NCBI GenBank assembly: GCA_944389075.1
Contig: CALXLA010000016.1
Location: 1 to 55,583, forward strand
DNA length: 55,583 nt
From: an uncultured Spirochaetaceae bacterium
Lineage (GTDB): Bacteria; Spirochaetota; Spirochaetia; Sphaerochaetales; Sphaerochaetaceae
Direction: 5' to 3'
In this document: one piece after another, positions 44,334 through 52,199 of the stretch
Numbering within the stretch: the first letter of the stretch is position 1
Layout of the letters: every line of letters begins with the position of its first letter
Translations under genes and position numbers: made by a program
The notes under the pieces: model-generated
Database searches by the model: none
What the model was told of the DNA's origin: nothing
What the model saw: only the letters and a program-made list of their open reading frames with translations

Positions 44334-44723
44334 TCAGCCCATGTGTGACATTTCCTGACAGACAATCCAATCAAAAAGCTCTTCGCAGGATATTTCATCG
44401 GAAGCTGTCCCAACCCCCATTTCTACTATATCGTTATCCGCGCATTCGATATGTATCCCATTGACTTCAAGAAACGTCAGCATTGCAAGAATGCCGATGC
44501 GCTTGTTGCCATCCAGGAATGAATGTCCTGTTATAAGCGAGTACCCAAGCCTTGCCCCTTTCATTTCCAGCGAGGGATAAAGCTCTTCGCCTCCGAATGT
44601 CTGGAATATCCCATCGGCAGCAGACTTCAGCAGATTCTCATCCCTGATCTCCGAAGAACCGCCTGTCGTCTGTACAATCATCACATGAAGCTGCTTGATG
44701 ATTTCAGCTGACAGCCTTATCAT
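44334..44723 (-). CDS. doc: Doc/Fic-type death-on-curing toxin
   Basis: A 129-residue Doc-family protein. Doc toxins phosphorylate elongation factor Tu and stop translation. The catalytic block GHSFLDGNKRIG (His67 to Gly77) matches HxFx(D)GNKR. The N-terminus IRLSAEIIKQLH and RDENLLKSAADGIFQTFGGEELYPSLEMKGARLGYSLI are typical. The start overlaps the small upstream gene by four bases (ATGA), the usual toxin-antitoxin coupling. It sits between two ankyrin genes on the same strand, which is unusual. Confidence 0.9.
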   Translation of the reverse strand: MIRLSAEIIKQLHVMIVQTTGGSSEIRDENLLKSAADGIFQTFGGEELYPSLEMKGARLGYSLITGHSFLDGNKRIGILAMLTFLEVNGIHIECADNDIVEMGVGTASDEISCEELFDWIVCQEMSHMG

Positions 44724-44860
44724 TTCGCAAGCTCCAGAAATGCAGCTTTGTGCTCTTCAAGAATTTTTGAAGCAACAACGAGAATCATCTCATCATAAGT
44801 CACAACTAAGTTCTGCTTATCTCCTCGAACCTTAAGCACTTCATTAATCTTGCTTTCCAT
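44720..44860 (-). CDS. Small antitoxin partner of Doc
   Basis: A 46-residue protein starting MESKINEVLKVRGDKQNLVV and ending EEHKAAFLELAK, acidic and largely helical, resembling the short proteins that precede doc genes in anaerobes and act as antitoxins by blocking the Fic-like site. Its start lies inside the last codons of the upstream ankyrin gene (17-base overlap) and its stop overlaps the Doc start. It is therefore translationally tied to both neighbours. Confidence 0.75.
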   Translation of the reverse strand: MESKINEVLKVRGDKQNLVVTYDEMILVVASKILEEHKAAFLELAK

Positions 44861-46796
44861 CCTTGTCTACTCCAGAGTTTCCTGAAACAGCTTTATCTAC
44901 ATAACCAGCAATTTCTTTGCGTAGATCACTGTTCTTTATCGATTTTGCAAATTTTTTGATCTTATCCGCTTCATCAGCCCTAACGAAACCATTCTTTCCA
45001 AGATAGTGAATTGCCCCAAGATTCCTATACTTTACCGCTATTGCAAAAAGGCTGTTACCCTTTTCCGTCAAACCAAATAGAAATGATTTGTCGTCCACAG
45101 AATCAAAGACCTTGTTCCAGTCATCTTCTGAAAAATTAAAATAATACTCTGAAAAATTTCCTATCATTTTATCCCGTATAAAATTCAAATCTGAAGTTAT
45201 CGAATGAATATCTGCTCCATGGCTGGCAAGAAAGCTGAAGAAATCTGTATTATAAATCGACTGTTTCAGCGGAGTGTTCCCAAAAGAATCATGAATGTTC
45301 AAATCAACACCCTTTTCCACCAAACTCTGTAAAAATCCATTATAAGAACCATTAGACAGTGTCTTGCAAGCCTGTTGCATTATTGAATATCCAAAAGGAT
45401 TAATGAATGCAGGGCCAACAGCATCAACAAGCTTGAATATCATTGAATCAGTGCCATCTTCAGCCGCAGCAACTTCCGTATCTGAAAAGTATTCACCCCT
45501 TCGTATCAAAAGCTGAAACAGTAAAGCACCTTTTTCCGCTTTCTCATAAAAATCATTTTGCTTTGGAGGTTTAACAAAGTATGTTGCCTCATCTTCAGTC
45601 ATAAGGTTCTTAAATCTTTCAAGTGCCATATAATTCAGCCATGATGGAGAGATACTAGAAGACCACCATATATACTGCGAAAATATTGACATATCATTAA
45701 TTCCAACATACACACCTTCGTTTACTGAATAATCGAGGATTCTTTGAAAACTTCTTGGAAAAAGATTCAGAGTCAATACAGCTATTTCAAGTAATGGATA
45801 ATGCCCTTTTCCAATATCTGAATAACCAAATACTGCAGAAGGTATCAAGGCTGCAAGTCTCTCAAAATAAGTTAAAAGCCTAGAATCCGTGCATCTTATA
45901 TCCGCAACCGATGGTGCTTTGGGCCATGAATGAAGCCTTAATTCGGTTATAGGTCCTATATAAATCAGCATTCTGAAAACAATCAAGTAAAGCTCCTCAA
46001 TTGAATACGATCCAGCATTGCATTCCAAGTGCGTAATAAGATTTTCAAACCCATTGAAAAACTCGACCATGCTAATCTTAAGTGGCATATAGTCATCTTC
46101 CAGAAACGAGTTGACAACACTTTTTCCAGAAAAAAATTCAAAGTCAGAAAAATTCCCATAAAATAGCGCTTTATCCCATATGCATTTCTTTGCAAGATCT
46201 GCGCCCAGCCACTCAAACAGGCGCGAAGCATTGTCCGAACACTCTGATAAGAAAACTTTCACTATATCATCTAAATCATCGAAGGTAGTTACATTCATAA
46301 GCGTCAAAGCATAATCAAAGGTTTTTGAGCCATTATAAAAATCCATAATGACAAGCCTCGTATACTCTGAGGGATCAAGATTGAAAATATCATCACACCT
46401 ATCTGAAACAATAATTGCTCCATATTTATTGGCATATCGCTCGCAGGCACAGCCTTTACGAACATGCCTTTTTAAGATTCTCCTTAATTGAATTGGATTA
46501 TCATTTCCATCAAAGGCTAACAGTACAGCAACATTGATACCTAAAAGATAGACATCGGAAATGAATTCCCCATCTGTCCTTGCTATTGTAAAAAAAAGAC
46601 TCTTATAATGATGAGAAAGAAGTTCGCCGGCTGTCAGACCTTTAAGACTTAAAATATCAGCCTTGTATCCAAACTGTTTACCTTCGTAAATGTTATTGCA
46701 AAAAAGATAAATCTTACCGTTATTAACATGAATGAGAACACGGCATTTTGAAGAACCATACACAACAGAGAAATCTTCATTCACTGAATTATCCAT
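44844..46796 (-). CDS. Ankyrin repeat protein (ank 2), AT-rich
   Basis: About 650 residues. The clearest ankyrin units are near the C-terminus: DSFGNTPLKQSIYNTDFFSFLASHGADIHSI and TEKGNSLFAIAVKYRNLGAIHYLGKNGF. Earlier weak units include INPFGYSIMQQACKTLSNGSYNGFLQSLVEKGVDLNI and VFGYSDIGKGHYPLLEIAVLTL. The N-terminal 200 residues are unrecognised (DFSVVYGSSKCRVLIHVNNGKIYLF). The base composition is visibly more AT-rich than the housekeeping genes. The start may be ATG 46796 (GGAG nine bases upstream) or 46811. It ends inside the antitoxin start, heading the ankyrin-antitoxin-Doc-ankyrin operon. Confidence 0.78.
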   Translation of the reverse strand: MDNSVNEDFSVVYGSSKCRVLIHVNNGKIYLFCNNIYEGKQFGYKADILSLKGLTAGELLSHHYKSLFFTIARTDGEFISDVYLLGINVAVLLAFDGNDNPIQLRRILKRHVRKGCACERYANKYGAIIVSDRCDDIFNLDPSEYTRLVIMDFYNGSKTFDYALTLMNVTTFDDLDDIVKVFLSECSDNASRLFEWLGADLAKKCIWDKALFYGNFSDFEFFSGKSVVNSFLEDDYMPLKISMVEFFNGFENLITHLECNAGSYSIEELYLIVFRMLIYIGPITELRLHSWPKAPSVADIRCTDSRLLTYFERLAALIPSAVFGYSDIGKGHYPLLEIAVLTLNLFPRSFQRILDYSVNEGVYVGINDMSIFSQYIWWSSSISPSWLNYMALERFKNLMTEDEATYFVKPPKQNDFYEKAEKGALLFQLLIRRGEYFSDTEVAAAEDGTDSMIFKLVDAVGPAFINPFGYSIMQQACKTLSNGSYNGFLQSLVEKGVDLNIHDSFGNTPLKQSIYNTDFFSFLASHGADIHSITSDLNFIRDKMIGNFSEYYFNFSEDDWNKVFDSVDDKSFLFGLTEKGNSLFAIAVKYRNLGAIHYLGKNGFVRADEADKIKKFAKSIKNSDLRKEIAGYVDKAVSGNSGVDKDGKQD

Positions 46797-46836
46797 ATAT
46801 TTATACTCCATAGTTCGATTCTACACAGCATAGTGT

Positions 46837-47049
46837 TCAGATTACTGTACAGATGAATATTTCAAAAATATGACTGTAATATCCGCAGGGGACAAAATCA
46901 CCCTTGATGGATCTTGTGTAGTCAATCATTCTGCTGACATCGACAGTATTCGGATTGTCGTAATCATCAAGCTCAAACAAAGTAAGATTTACATCCATCC
47001 ATTTCGCCGGTCCAGAAATCGAGATATTTCCGTATTTAGATACAATCAT
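46837..47049 (-). CDS. Small hypothetical protein
   Basis: A 70-residue frame starting IVSKYGNISISGPAKWMDVNLTLFELDDYDNP and ending CGYYSHIFEIFICTVI. It is compositionally protein-like, but I do not recognise it. ATG 47049 has GGAGA immediately before it, which is close for a ribosome site; the open frame begins at 47106. It lies just ahead of the ank 2 gene on the same strand and divergent from the PD-(D/E)XK gene. It might be a cognate partner of that ankyrin protein, or not a gene. Confidence 0.4.
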   Translation of the reverse strand: MIVSKYGNISISGPAKWMDVNLTLFELDDYDNPNTVDVSRMIDYTRSIKGDFVPCGYYSHIFEIFICTVI

Positions 47050-47162
47050 TCTCCAGACCTGCTCGGTAAAGAAATTCGATTTGACAAAAGATATTAGGTA
47101 TATCATAGAAGTTGTCTTAGTACCGGTTTCAGATTACGATATAGCCAAGCAAGTGAGGAATT

Positions 47163-48170
47163 ATGATTGCTAGTAAAAATATCTTCTACAGGATTACAGA
47201 TGAAAATGAGAATGCAGTCACTGATGTCTTAGCCAATCTCATGAAATATCGTCTGATACGTGATGTCATTTTACGTTTCTTCATCCCTGATGTCAGCAAA
47301 AGTGCGCTCGATTCGATATCAGAAGAAAGCATCATTATCCAGAAACGCAGTGAATATGGGGGACAGCCGGATCTACAGGTTAAAAGCCCAATGATATATC
47401 TCATCATTGAGAATAAGATTCATAACAGTACAAGCCCAACGGATTATGAAAAGACAAGCTACATAAGTGCGGTCGGAGAATCCGAAGCAGAATACAAACG
47501 CCTCGCTTATCTGGTTCCCAACGACTACGCATTATTCAATGATACCGTAGAATCAAATAAGGATATAGCAGGGATCTATCACTGGGAAGATTTCTTAGAC
47601 ACTCTTCAGAAAACTGGTGCTGGGGAATTATCCAAATATGTCAGTGATGCAATTGAATATTTTTCGAGCCTTGTTGATACACATATAACTGAAGATATAA
47701 AACTGACACCAATGGAGGTCGCCATGATTTATGAGCCTGATACAATATTTAATGCTATTTCAGCAGTAGAAAAACTTAAGAAACGTTTTGATAATATAGC
47801 GGGACAAGTGACTGCAGCTATTAAGCCACTATTTAGTAACGATATCATAATCACCGAAGGAGAATCGCAATCCAATTATTGGGCTATCGGACGATACATA
47901 ATTCTCCAACATGGGAACAGGAAAAATCAAATATTCTATGGCTATTCAAACCTTGGTGATAGGGTCAAGAATAATGAATACAGTCTGAGTGTCGCGTTTT
48001 ATATAGATAATGATTTGTTTGATATTTCCAAATTTGATGATAAAGAAAAAGATCAAGAATGGTGGTACATTCCAATCAGAGATAAGAAACTGCTTGTTTC
48101 AGGCAGTGATACCGATTTGGTGAATGCAATTGCCGATATAATCAGGACAGCCCATGAGGCAAAGGCATAA
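47163..48170 (+). CDS. PD-(D/E)XK nuclease-superfamily protein
   Basis: A 335-residue protein. The N-terminus ITDENENAVTDVLANLMKYR is followed by GGQPDLQV (Asp70) and IYLIIENKIHN (Glu83, Lys85): the D...ExK nuclease set of the PDDEXK_4-type group. A long helical middle is followed by YWAIGRYIILQHG and a C-terminal beta-rich part (QIFYGYSNLG; WWYIPIRDKKLL). Such proteins are common in defence islands; the target here is unknown. Its AT-rich composition and divergent orientation between ankyrin genes fit an accessory cargo gene. Confidence 0.78.
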   Translation: MIASKNIFYRITDENENAVTDVLANLMKYRLIRDVILRFFIPDVSKSALDSISEESIIIQKRSEYGGQPDLQVKSPMIYLIIENKIHNSTSPTDYEKTSYISAVGESEAEYKRLAYLVPNDYALFNDTVESNKDIAGIYHWEDFLDTLQKTGAGELSKYVSDAIEYFSSLVDTHITEDIKLTPMEVAMIYEPDTIFNAISAVEKLKKRFDNIAGQVTAAIKPLFSNDIIITEGESQSNYWAIGRYIILQHGNRKNQIFYGYSNLGDRVKNNEYSLSVAFYIDNDLFDISKFDDKEKDQEWWYIPIRDKKLLVSGSDTDLVNAIADIIRTAHEAKA

Positions 48171-48230
48171 CACCTAAGCCAAAGAAAAAATATATATCCA
48201 GAAGAGAGGATTTATAAGCATTCAGATCAA

Positions 48231-49763
48231 TTACAACGTGGCTAGAACAAAATTCACAATTTCTTCTGGCATTCCCATTTCATCATTCTCCATCTCATCA
48301 CAGAGATGTATTGCCTTTTGATTTTTTCCGTCTGGATTCCTTTTCCCGGCAATAAGCGCAAACAGCTCTGCGTGTTTAGAATATTCATATGGATACTTCC
48401 CATAACAGTCTGTCTTCGTAAGAAGATCTTCTGGCAGAACATCAATGATCTGCTTCAGGTAATTGCCAGCCCATACCATGGGGAGATCTAGAAAATCTTC
48501 ATCATCATTCAGGTTTTCAAAGAAGAAATGCAGGACATTCTTCCTTTCATTATCTACAGCTCTCAGACTCTCAGGAACTCTCTCTGCGATATACCTGACA
48601 GCATCAGCATCATCAGAAGCATAGAAAACCGCAGATCTCCCATATTCATCTTTTCTTGACAGATCATCGGGAAGCCATCGGTTTATGCAATCAAGGATTT
48701 CCGCATCATTATCATTGAATTTAAGTTCATTGCATTTCAGGAATGCCGATGATAATGACTCAGGGAAATCTTCTTCAGATGGATTCCCGATTTCCGCAAA
48801 AAGAAAGGACAGAACATCAATTGAAGGACAGCAGCCCGCTGTAAAGGTTTCAAGGCTCCAGTAGATTGCATCAGCTATCCTCTTCCGTTCTGAAAGAGGT
48901 CCGTTGGCAGCTGTAAGTTCTTCGATGAAGCCATTTCCATAATCAGTCTTGCCATTAAGGCGGATATGCATATGCTGATAGATTTCATGGATATCATCGC
49001 TGAAGACTTCTGCAAGATAATCATACATGACCTTATTGCCCGCCCATATTGCCGCACCGACAAGTCTGGACTTATCATCCATAAAAAGATTACCGAATAC
49101 GGAATTATCTATCCAGTTAAGATATGCTTCCCCAGCATCGATAAGTATCGGGTTCAATATGATATACATGCAGAGATCAAAAGCAATTACGGCCTTGCTT
49201 TTCAATGCAGGGAAATTATTTCTGCCGAATTCAATGAAATCCGCAACAGCAATGTCAAAAGTCTCGGGAGAAACACCGAAGTGACCAGAGAAACTGAAAA
49301 TATCAGCTTTCGCCCCGTAAAGTTCCTTCCCTGATTTATTCCCTGCGTAATCTGATTTTCTGAAACACAGCCTGGCAAGTCTTTCCGCAGCAATCTCATA
49401 AAGCTCTTCTGTATTCCCGGGCATATCCATTCCAAGAATCTCAAGGAAACCGGCGGGATCAGGATAAAACTGAAAATCGTGCACTGGATGCATGGGATAC
49501 CCTATGTCCCTGAGTATCCGGAACGCATCAACGCTGGAACAATGCATCACAGCCGTACGGACAGGATTCTCAAAATAATAATCGCCATCCCAGAACCCCA
49601 CATCTGAAAACTGTTCAGCAAGCAGCAGACTGCTGATGAACGGAATAAGCTCAAGATGACTTTCAGACTTAATAAAGCACTTCATGGCATCAATCAGGAA
49701 TCTCTTGTCTTTACGCCCGGACTTCACCTGAGATGCCAATCTGTCTATGAAATAACTATCCAT
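48231..49763 (-). CDS. Ankyrin-like repeat protein (ank 3)
   Basis: About 510 residues. Repeat-like units include ENPVRTAVMHCSSVDAFRILRDIGYP, KDEYGRSAVFYASDDADAVRYIAERVPESLRAVDNERKNVLHFFFENL and KTDCYGKYPYEYSKHAELFALI. These are degenerate ankyrin or ankyrin-like helical pairs. The middle (AVIAFDLCMYIILNPILIDAGEAYLNWIDNSVFGNLF) is unrecognised. ATG 49763 is preferred because GGAGGG lies just upstream; the frame begins at 49799. Same strand as the WYL regulator, which ends 81 bases upstream, so it may belong to that transcript. Confidence 0.7.
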   Translation of the reverse strand: MDSYFIDRLASQVKSGRKDKRFLIDAMKCFIKSESHLELIPFISSLLLAEQFSDVGFWDGDYYFENPVRTAVMHCSSVDAFRILRDIGYPMHPVHDFQFYPDPAGFLEILGMDMPGNTEELYEIAAERLARLCFRKSDYAGNKSGKELYGAKADIFSFSGHFGVSPETFDIAVADFIEFGRNNFPALKSKAVIAFDLCMYIILNPILIDAGEAYLNWIDNSVFGNLFMDDKSRLVGAAIWAGNKVMYDYLAEVFSDDIHEIYQHMHIRLNGKTDYGNGFIEELTAANGPLSERKRIADAIYWSLETFTAGCCPSIDVLSFLFAEIGNPSEEDFPESLSSAFLKCNELKFNDNDAEILDCINRWLPDDLSRKDEYGRSAVFYASDDADAVRYIAERVPESLRAVDNERKNVLHFFFENLNDDEDFLDLPMVWAGNYLKQIIDVLPEDLLTKTDCYGKYPYEYSKHAELFALIAGKRNPDGKNQKAIHLCDEMENDEMGMPEEIVNFVLATL

Positions 49764-49843
49764 AATCCCTCCAGGAACAGCTGAATGATACAGGCTCATC
49801 TGAACAGCTTTGTGGACAGAAGGGATTAAATACAGCCTTATTA

Positions 49844-50818
49844 TTACAAGCTGCTTTTATCTCTTTGATAGAATGACAACATCTCTTCGATTTCAGTCCT
49901 TATCTCATCTCTGATGAACTCCGGCTCAAGAAACTCTGCTTTCTCTCCCAATGAAAGAACCCACCTTTTCAGCCAGTATTTCCCGGTAGTCCTGACTGTG
50001 AAAATATAATAGTCACCAGCGTCCTCTATCTTAACTGAATCCGGCCACGACTTTTCCAGCTCATAAAGCCCCTGCCACTTATCAAGCCTGACAACAGCAG
50101 TGAACTCTTCTTCCCATGGGATGATACCGAAAGGATCCGCAAGTGCCTTATCAATATCGAAATCAGTATCCGGCCGTTTTTCCGAGGACTTTGCCAAAGG
50201 TATTGTTATCCGTTCTATTCTCGGGACCGAGATATTATAGACCACTCCATCATCACGAAGGACATAGCAATATATACCGCCGCTGAATACAAAACATTTC
50301 AGCGGCCACAGCTTTGTCCTTTCGGAATTGTAGTCAATATAGAGATAGCTCTTATCAGTCTGGGCTTTCAGCAGAGTAAGGAGATTCTTTGCATCAGAAA
50401 GCGCGAAATATCCCTTTGATCCTGATGGCTTGATCATCATATCGCCAACAAGATTCCTGAGCCTCGGGATAAGGGTATCCTTGGATACAGACACAAGCGG
50501 TGAAAGGCTGCCTATGCTTTCCATCATGAATGAGAGCATAAGCCGGTCATCATCCGTAAGCATCTTACCGATAAGCGATGACCTGAATTGTGCCCAGTCA
50601 TCCTTGCTTATACGCTGGACAACCTCTCTTCCTGTAGGGCCTCTTCTCTCTTCAGTAGCCTCTACAACCATCCCGAAATGCTTGTAGATATTGCCGAAAT
50701 CAGAGTAGATGCTGGATCTGGATGAATATCCGAATCTCTCAGCTATTTCCTGTACAGTCGCTCCCCTCTCTGATGAGAGAAGGAAAGCAATGCTTAAAAG
50801 TTCTGAGAAATCCTTCAT
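49844..50818 (-). CDS. WYL-domain HTH transcriptional regulator (YafY-type)
   Basis: A 324-residue regulator. The N-terminal winged HTH has LLSIAFLLSSERGATVQEIAERFGYSSRSSIYSDFGNIYKHFG. The WYL domain covers about 150-240 (SYLYIDYNSERTKLWPLKCFVFSGGIYCYVLRDDG; ISVPRIERITIP), followed by a C-terminal extension (WPDSVKIED, IFTVRTTGKYWLKRWVLSLG, FLEPEFIRDEI). WYL regulators often sense nucleic acids or small ligands and control defence loci. The start overlaps the small upstream gene by four bases. It faces, across a GTAC-rich promoter, the FtsK-like and UDG-like genes it likely controls. A broken relative lies at 29254-29550. Confidence 0.88.
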   Translation of the reverse strand: MKDFSELLSIAFLLSSERGATVQEIAERFGYSSRSSIYSDFGNIYKHFGMVVEATEERRGPTGREVVQRISKDDWAQFRSSLIGKMLTDDDRLMLSFMMESIGSLSPLVSVSKDTLIPRLRNLVGDMMIKPSGSKGYFALSDAKNLLTLLKAQTDKSYLYIDYNSERTKLWPLKCFVFSGGIYCYVLRDDGVVYNISVPRIERITIPLAKSSEKRPDTDFDIDKALADPFGIIPWEEEFTAVVRLDKWQGLYELEKSWPDSVKIEDAGDYYIFTVRTTGKYWLKRWVLSLGEKAEFLEPEFIRDEIRTEIEEMLSFYQRDKSSL

Positions 50819-51051
50819 CTTGATCTTCTGTGGAAGGAAAGACCTTCATTGGTCGAAAAGTACAAGCCTTTTTCACAAGTCGCCAAGAGCTCTTTGCCGC
50901 CATCCATGATTTCCAGGAAATTTCCCATAGATGGTGTAGAGCGGCCTCTGTGATGCCATGATAGCCCCCTGTTCGTTGAGAACTGCAGCTCGCTTGCCTT
51001 CGCTGGATTGATCCTCACAAGCTTCCCTTTGTATTCAATCATCGTTGCCAT
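50815..51051 (-). CDS. Small protein with an internal duplicated motif
   Basis: A 78-residue protein with two related segments, FSTNRGLSWHHRGR (about 22-35) and YFSTNEGLSFHRRSR at the end, separated by MGNFLEIMDGGKELLATCEKGL. The pattern (a short beta pair with STN.G.S..R) suggests two tiny beta units. The start ATG 51051 has an excellent GGAGGGG; the frame opens at 51090 beyond it. The stop overlaps the WYL regulator start, so the pair is co-translated. Function unknown; a ligand- or nucleic-acid-binding partner of the WYL protein is a guess. Confidence 0.75.
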   Translation of the reverse strand: MATMIEYKGKLVRINPAKASELQFSTNRGLSWHHRGRSTPSMGNFLEIMDGGKELLATCEKGLYFSTNEGLSFHRRSR

Positions 51052-51074
51052 ACTAACCCCTCCTCCTATATAAA

Positions 51075-51110
51075 ATGATTGTACAATCATATGTGTACAA
51101 ATTCATGTAC
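51075..51110. promoter_or_regulatory. Operator candidate: 16-bp palindrome plus repeated GTAC sites
   Basis: ATGATTGTACAATCAT (51075-51090) is a perfect palindrome centred on GTAC 51081-51084. Further GTAC cores lie at 51095-51098 and 51107-51110, spacing 14 and 12 bases. Across the region, next to the FtsK-like gene, TTGTACATATGAT holds another at 51280-51283. This 274-base divergent region has no gene and very likely carries the WYL regulator's sites. Confidence 0.6.
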
Positions 51111-51325
51111 ATAATCTTAAATAAGATATCTTTATGATGCGTTCTTATCCAATCCAGTTTTCCACCGTAACAGCATCATTCAATAATAAGCAGTCCTTAT
51201 ATTATTACCAAACTTAGAAATTCAGTGGGAAAATATATTTAACACCAAAAAAATAAAAATCGTATATGAACAGATTTTTGTACATATGATCCCATATCAT
51301 TCATCTGTCTGAGAGGTGAATGCAT

Positions 51326-52171
51326 ATGAGTTATTCAGCAGAAATGATTCCAATAATCCTGAAAAGCTATGGACTGTCCATAGAATATACTGAAACGCAA
51401 ATCAGTGATTTTATGGAGATAGATATCTATAAAATCATCAATCCCAGAGCCATGACAAGGACATTGCTCAGAGAGATGTCAGATTCTCTCGCAGAAAATG
51501 CAATCGCAACATTCAGAGATGGTATGCTCTATATTGAGAAAAGCTATGGAGCACAGCCTAATTCATTCTCTGCATATTCAAAAGCGATATCCCAGTCAAA
51601 GGCAACGCTTCCGGTATTCTTCGGAGAATCGATGAATGGCTATGAGATAGTGGACATGAAATCAGATGGGAACATACTTATCTGCGGAAATTCCGCGAAA
51701 ACAAGATCTAATATACTTTCCGTAGCGCTTTCATCTCTGAAGCTTTCAAGGAAACTTCCAAAGATTATTGAAATAGACTCCGCCGATGATTTCATGCAAA
51801 AAGCAAAGATAGCAAGGAATGATGATACGGAGACTATTATCATAATCAAAGACCTTCCTGCTCTCTTGACATCAGGCATTGGAATGAAAGTGGAAAAAAT
51901 GCTTTATACCACAAGGAATGCTGAGAATATTCATTATATTGCAGTATCAGGGATTGCTTCTGCAGATATCATAACCGATACGATAAAGAAGGCTTTACCT
52001 GTAAGGATAACAGCAAAGCTCTCATCAACTCTCAATAGCCGGATCGCAATCGATATGCAAGGAGCAGAGATGCTTAATGGCACATATGACTACCTGATGG
52101 AATGCAAAAGCAAGGTAATCCATATTCATGGAGCAAAACCGGATACACTCAGGAAGCCCCATAGCAGATAA
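51326..52171 (+). CDS. FtsK/SpoIIIE-like protein with degenerate ATPase motifs (copy B)
   Basis: About 281 residues. The FtsK-like order is visible: LPVFFGESMNGYEIVDM (like the LGKDI-G-PVV segment), then NILICGNSAKTRSNILSVALSSL at the P-loop position, where GNSAKTRS replaces the GTTGSGKS type. TIIIIKDLPALL stands at the Walker B position without an Asp-Glu pair. NIHYIAVSG and VRITAKLSSTLNSRIAIDMQGAEMLNGTYDYLM closely follow the FtsK block with QGAExLLGxGDMLYL. The family N-terminus is divergent. ATG 51326 is seven bases from AGGTG; 51320 is one base from it. Followed after 28 bases by the UDG-like gene. Confidence 0.75.
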   Translation: MSYSAEMIPIILKSYGLSIEYTETQISDFMEIDIYKIINPRAMTRTLLREMSDSLAENAIATFRDGMLYIEKSYGAQPNSFSAYSKAISQSKATLPVFFGESMNGYEIVDMKSDGNILICGNSAKTRSNILSVALSSLKLSRKLPKIIEIDSADDFMQKAKIARNDDTETIIIIKDLPALLTSGIGMKVEKMLYTTRNAENIHYIAVSGIASADIITDTIKKALPVRITAKLSSTLNSRIAIDMQGAEMLNGTYDYLMECKSKVIHIHGAKPDTLRKPHSR

Positions 52172-52199
52172 ATAAAATTAATCAAAGGAGATAAATTCT

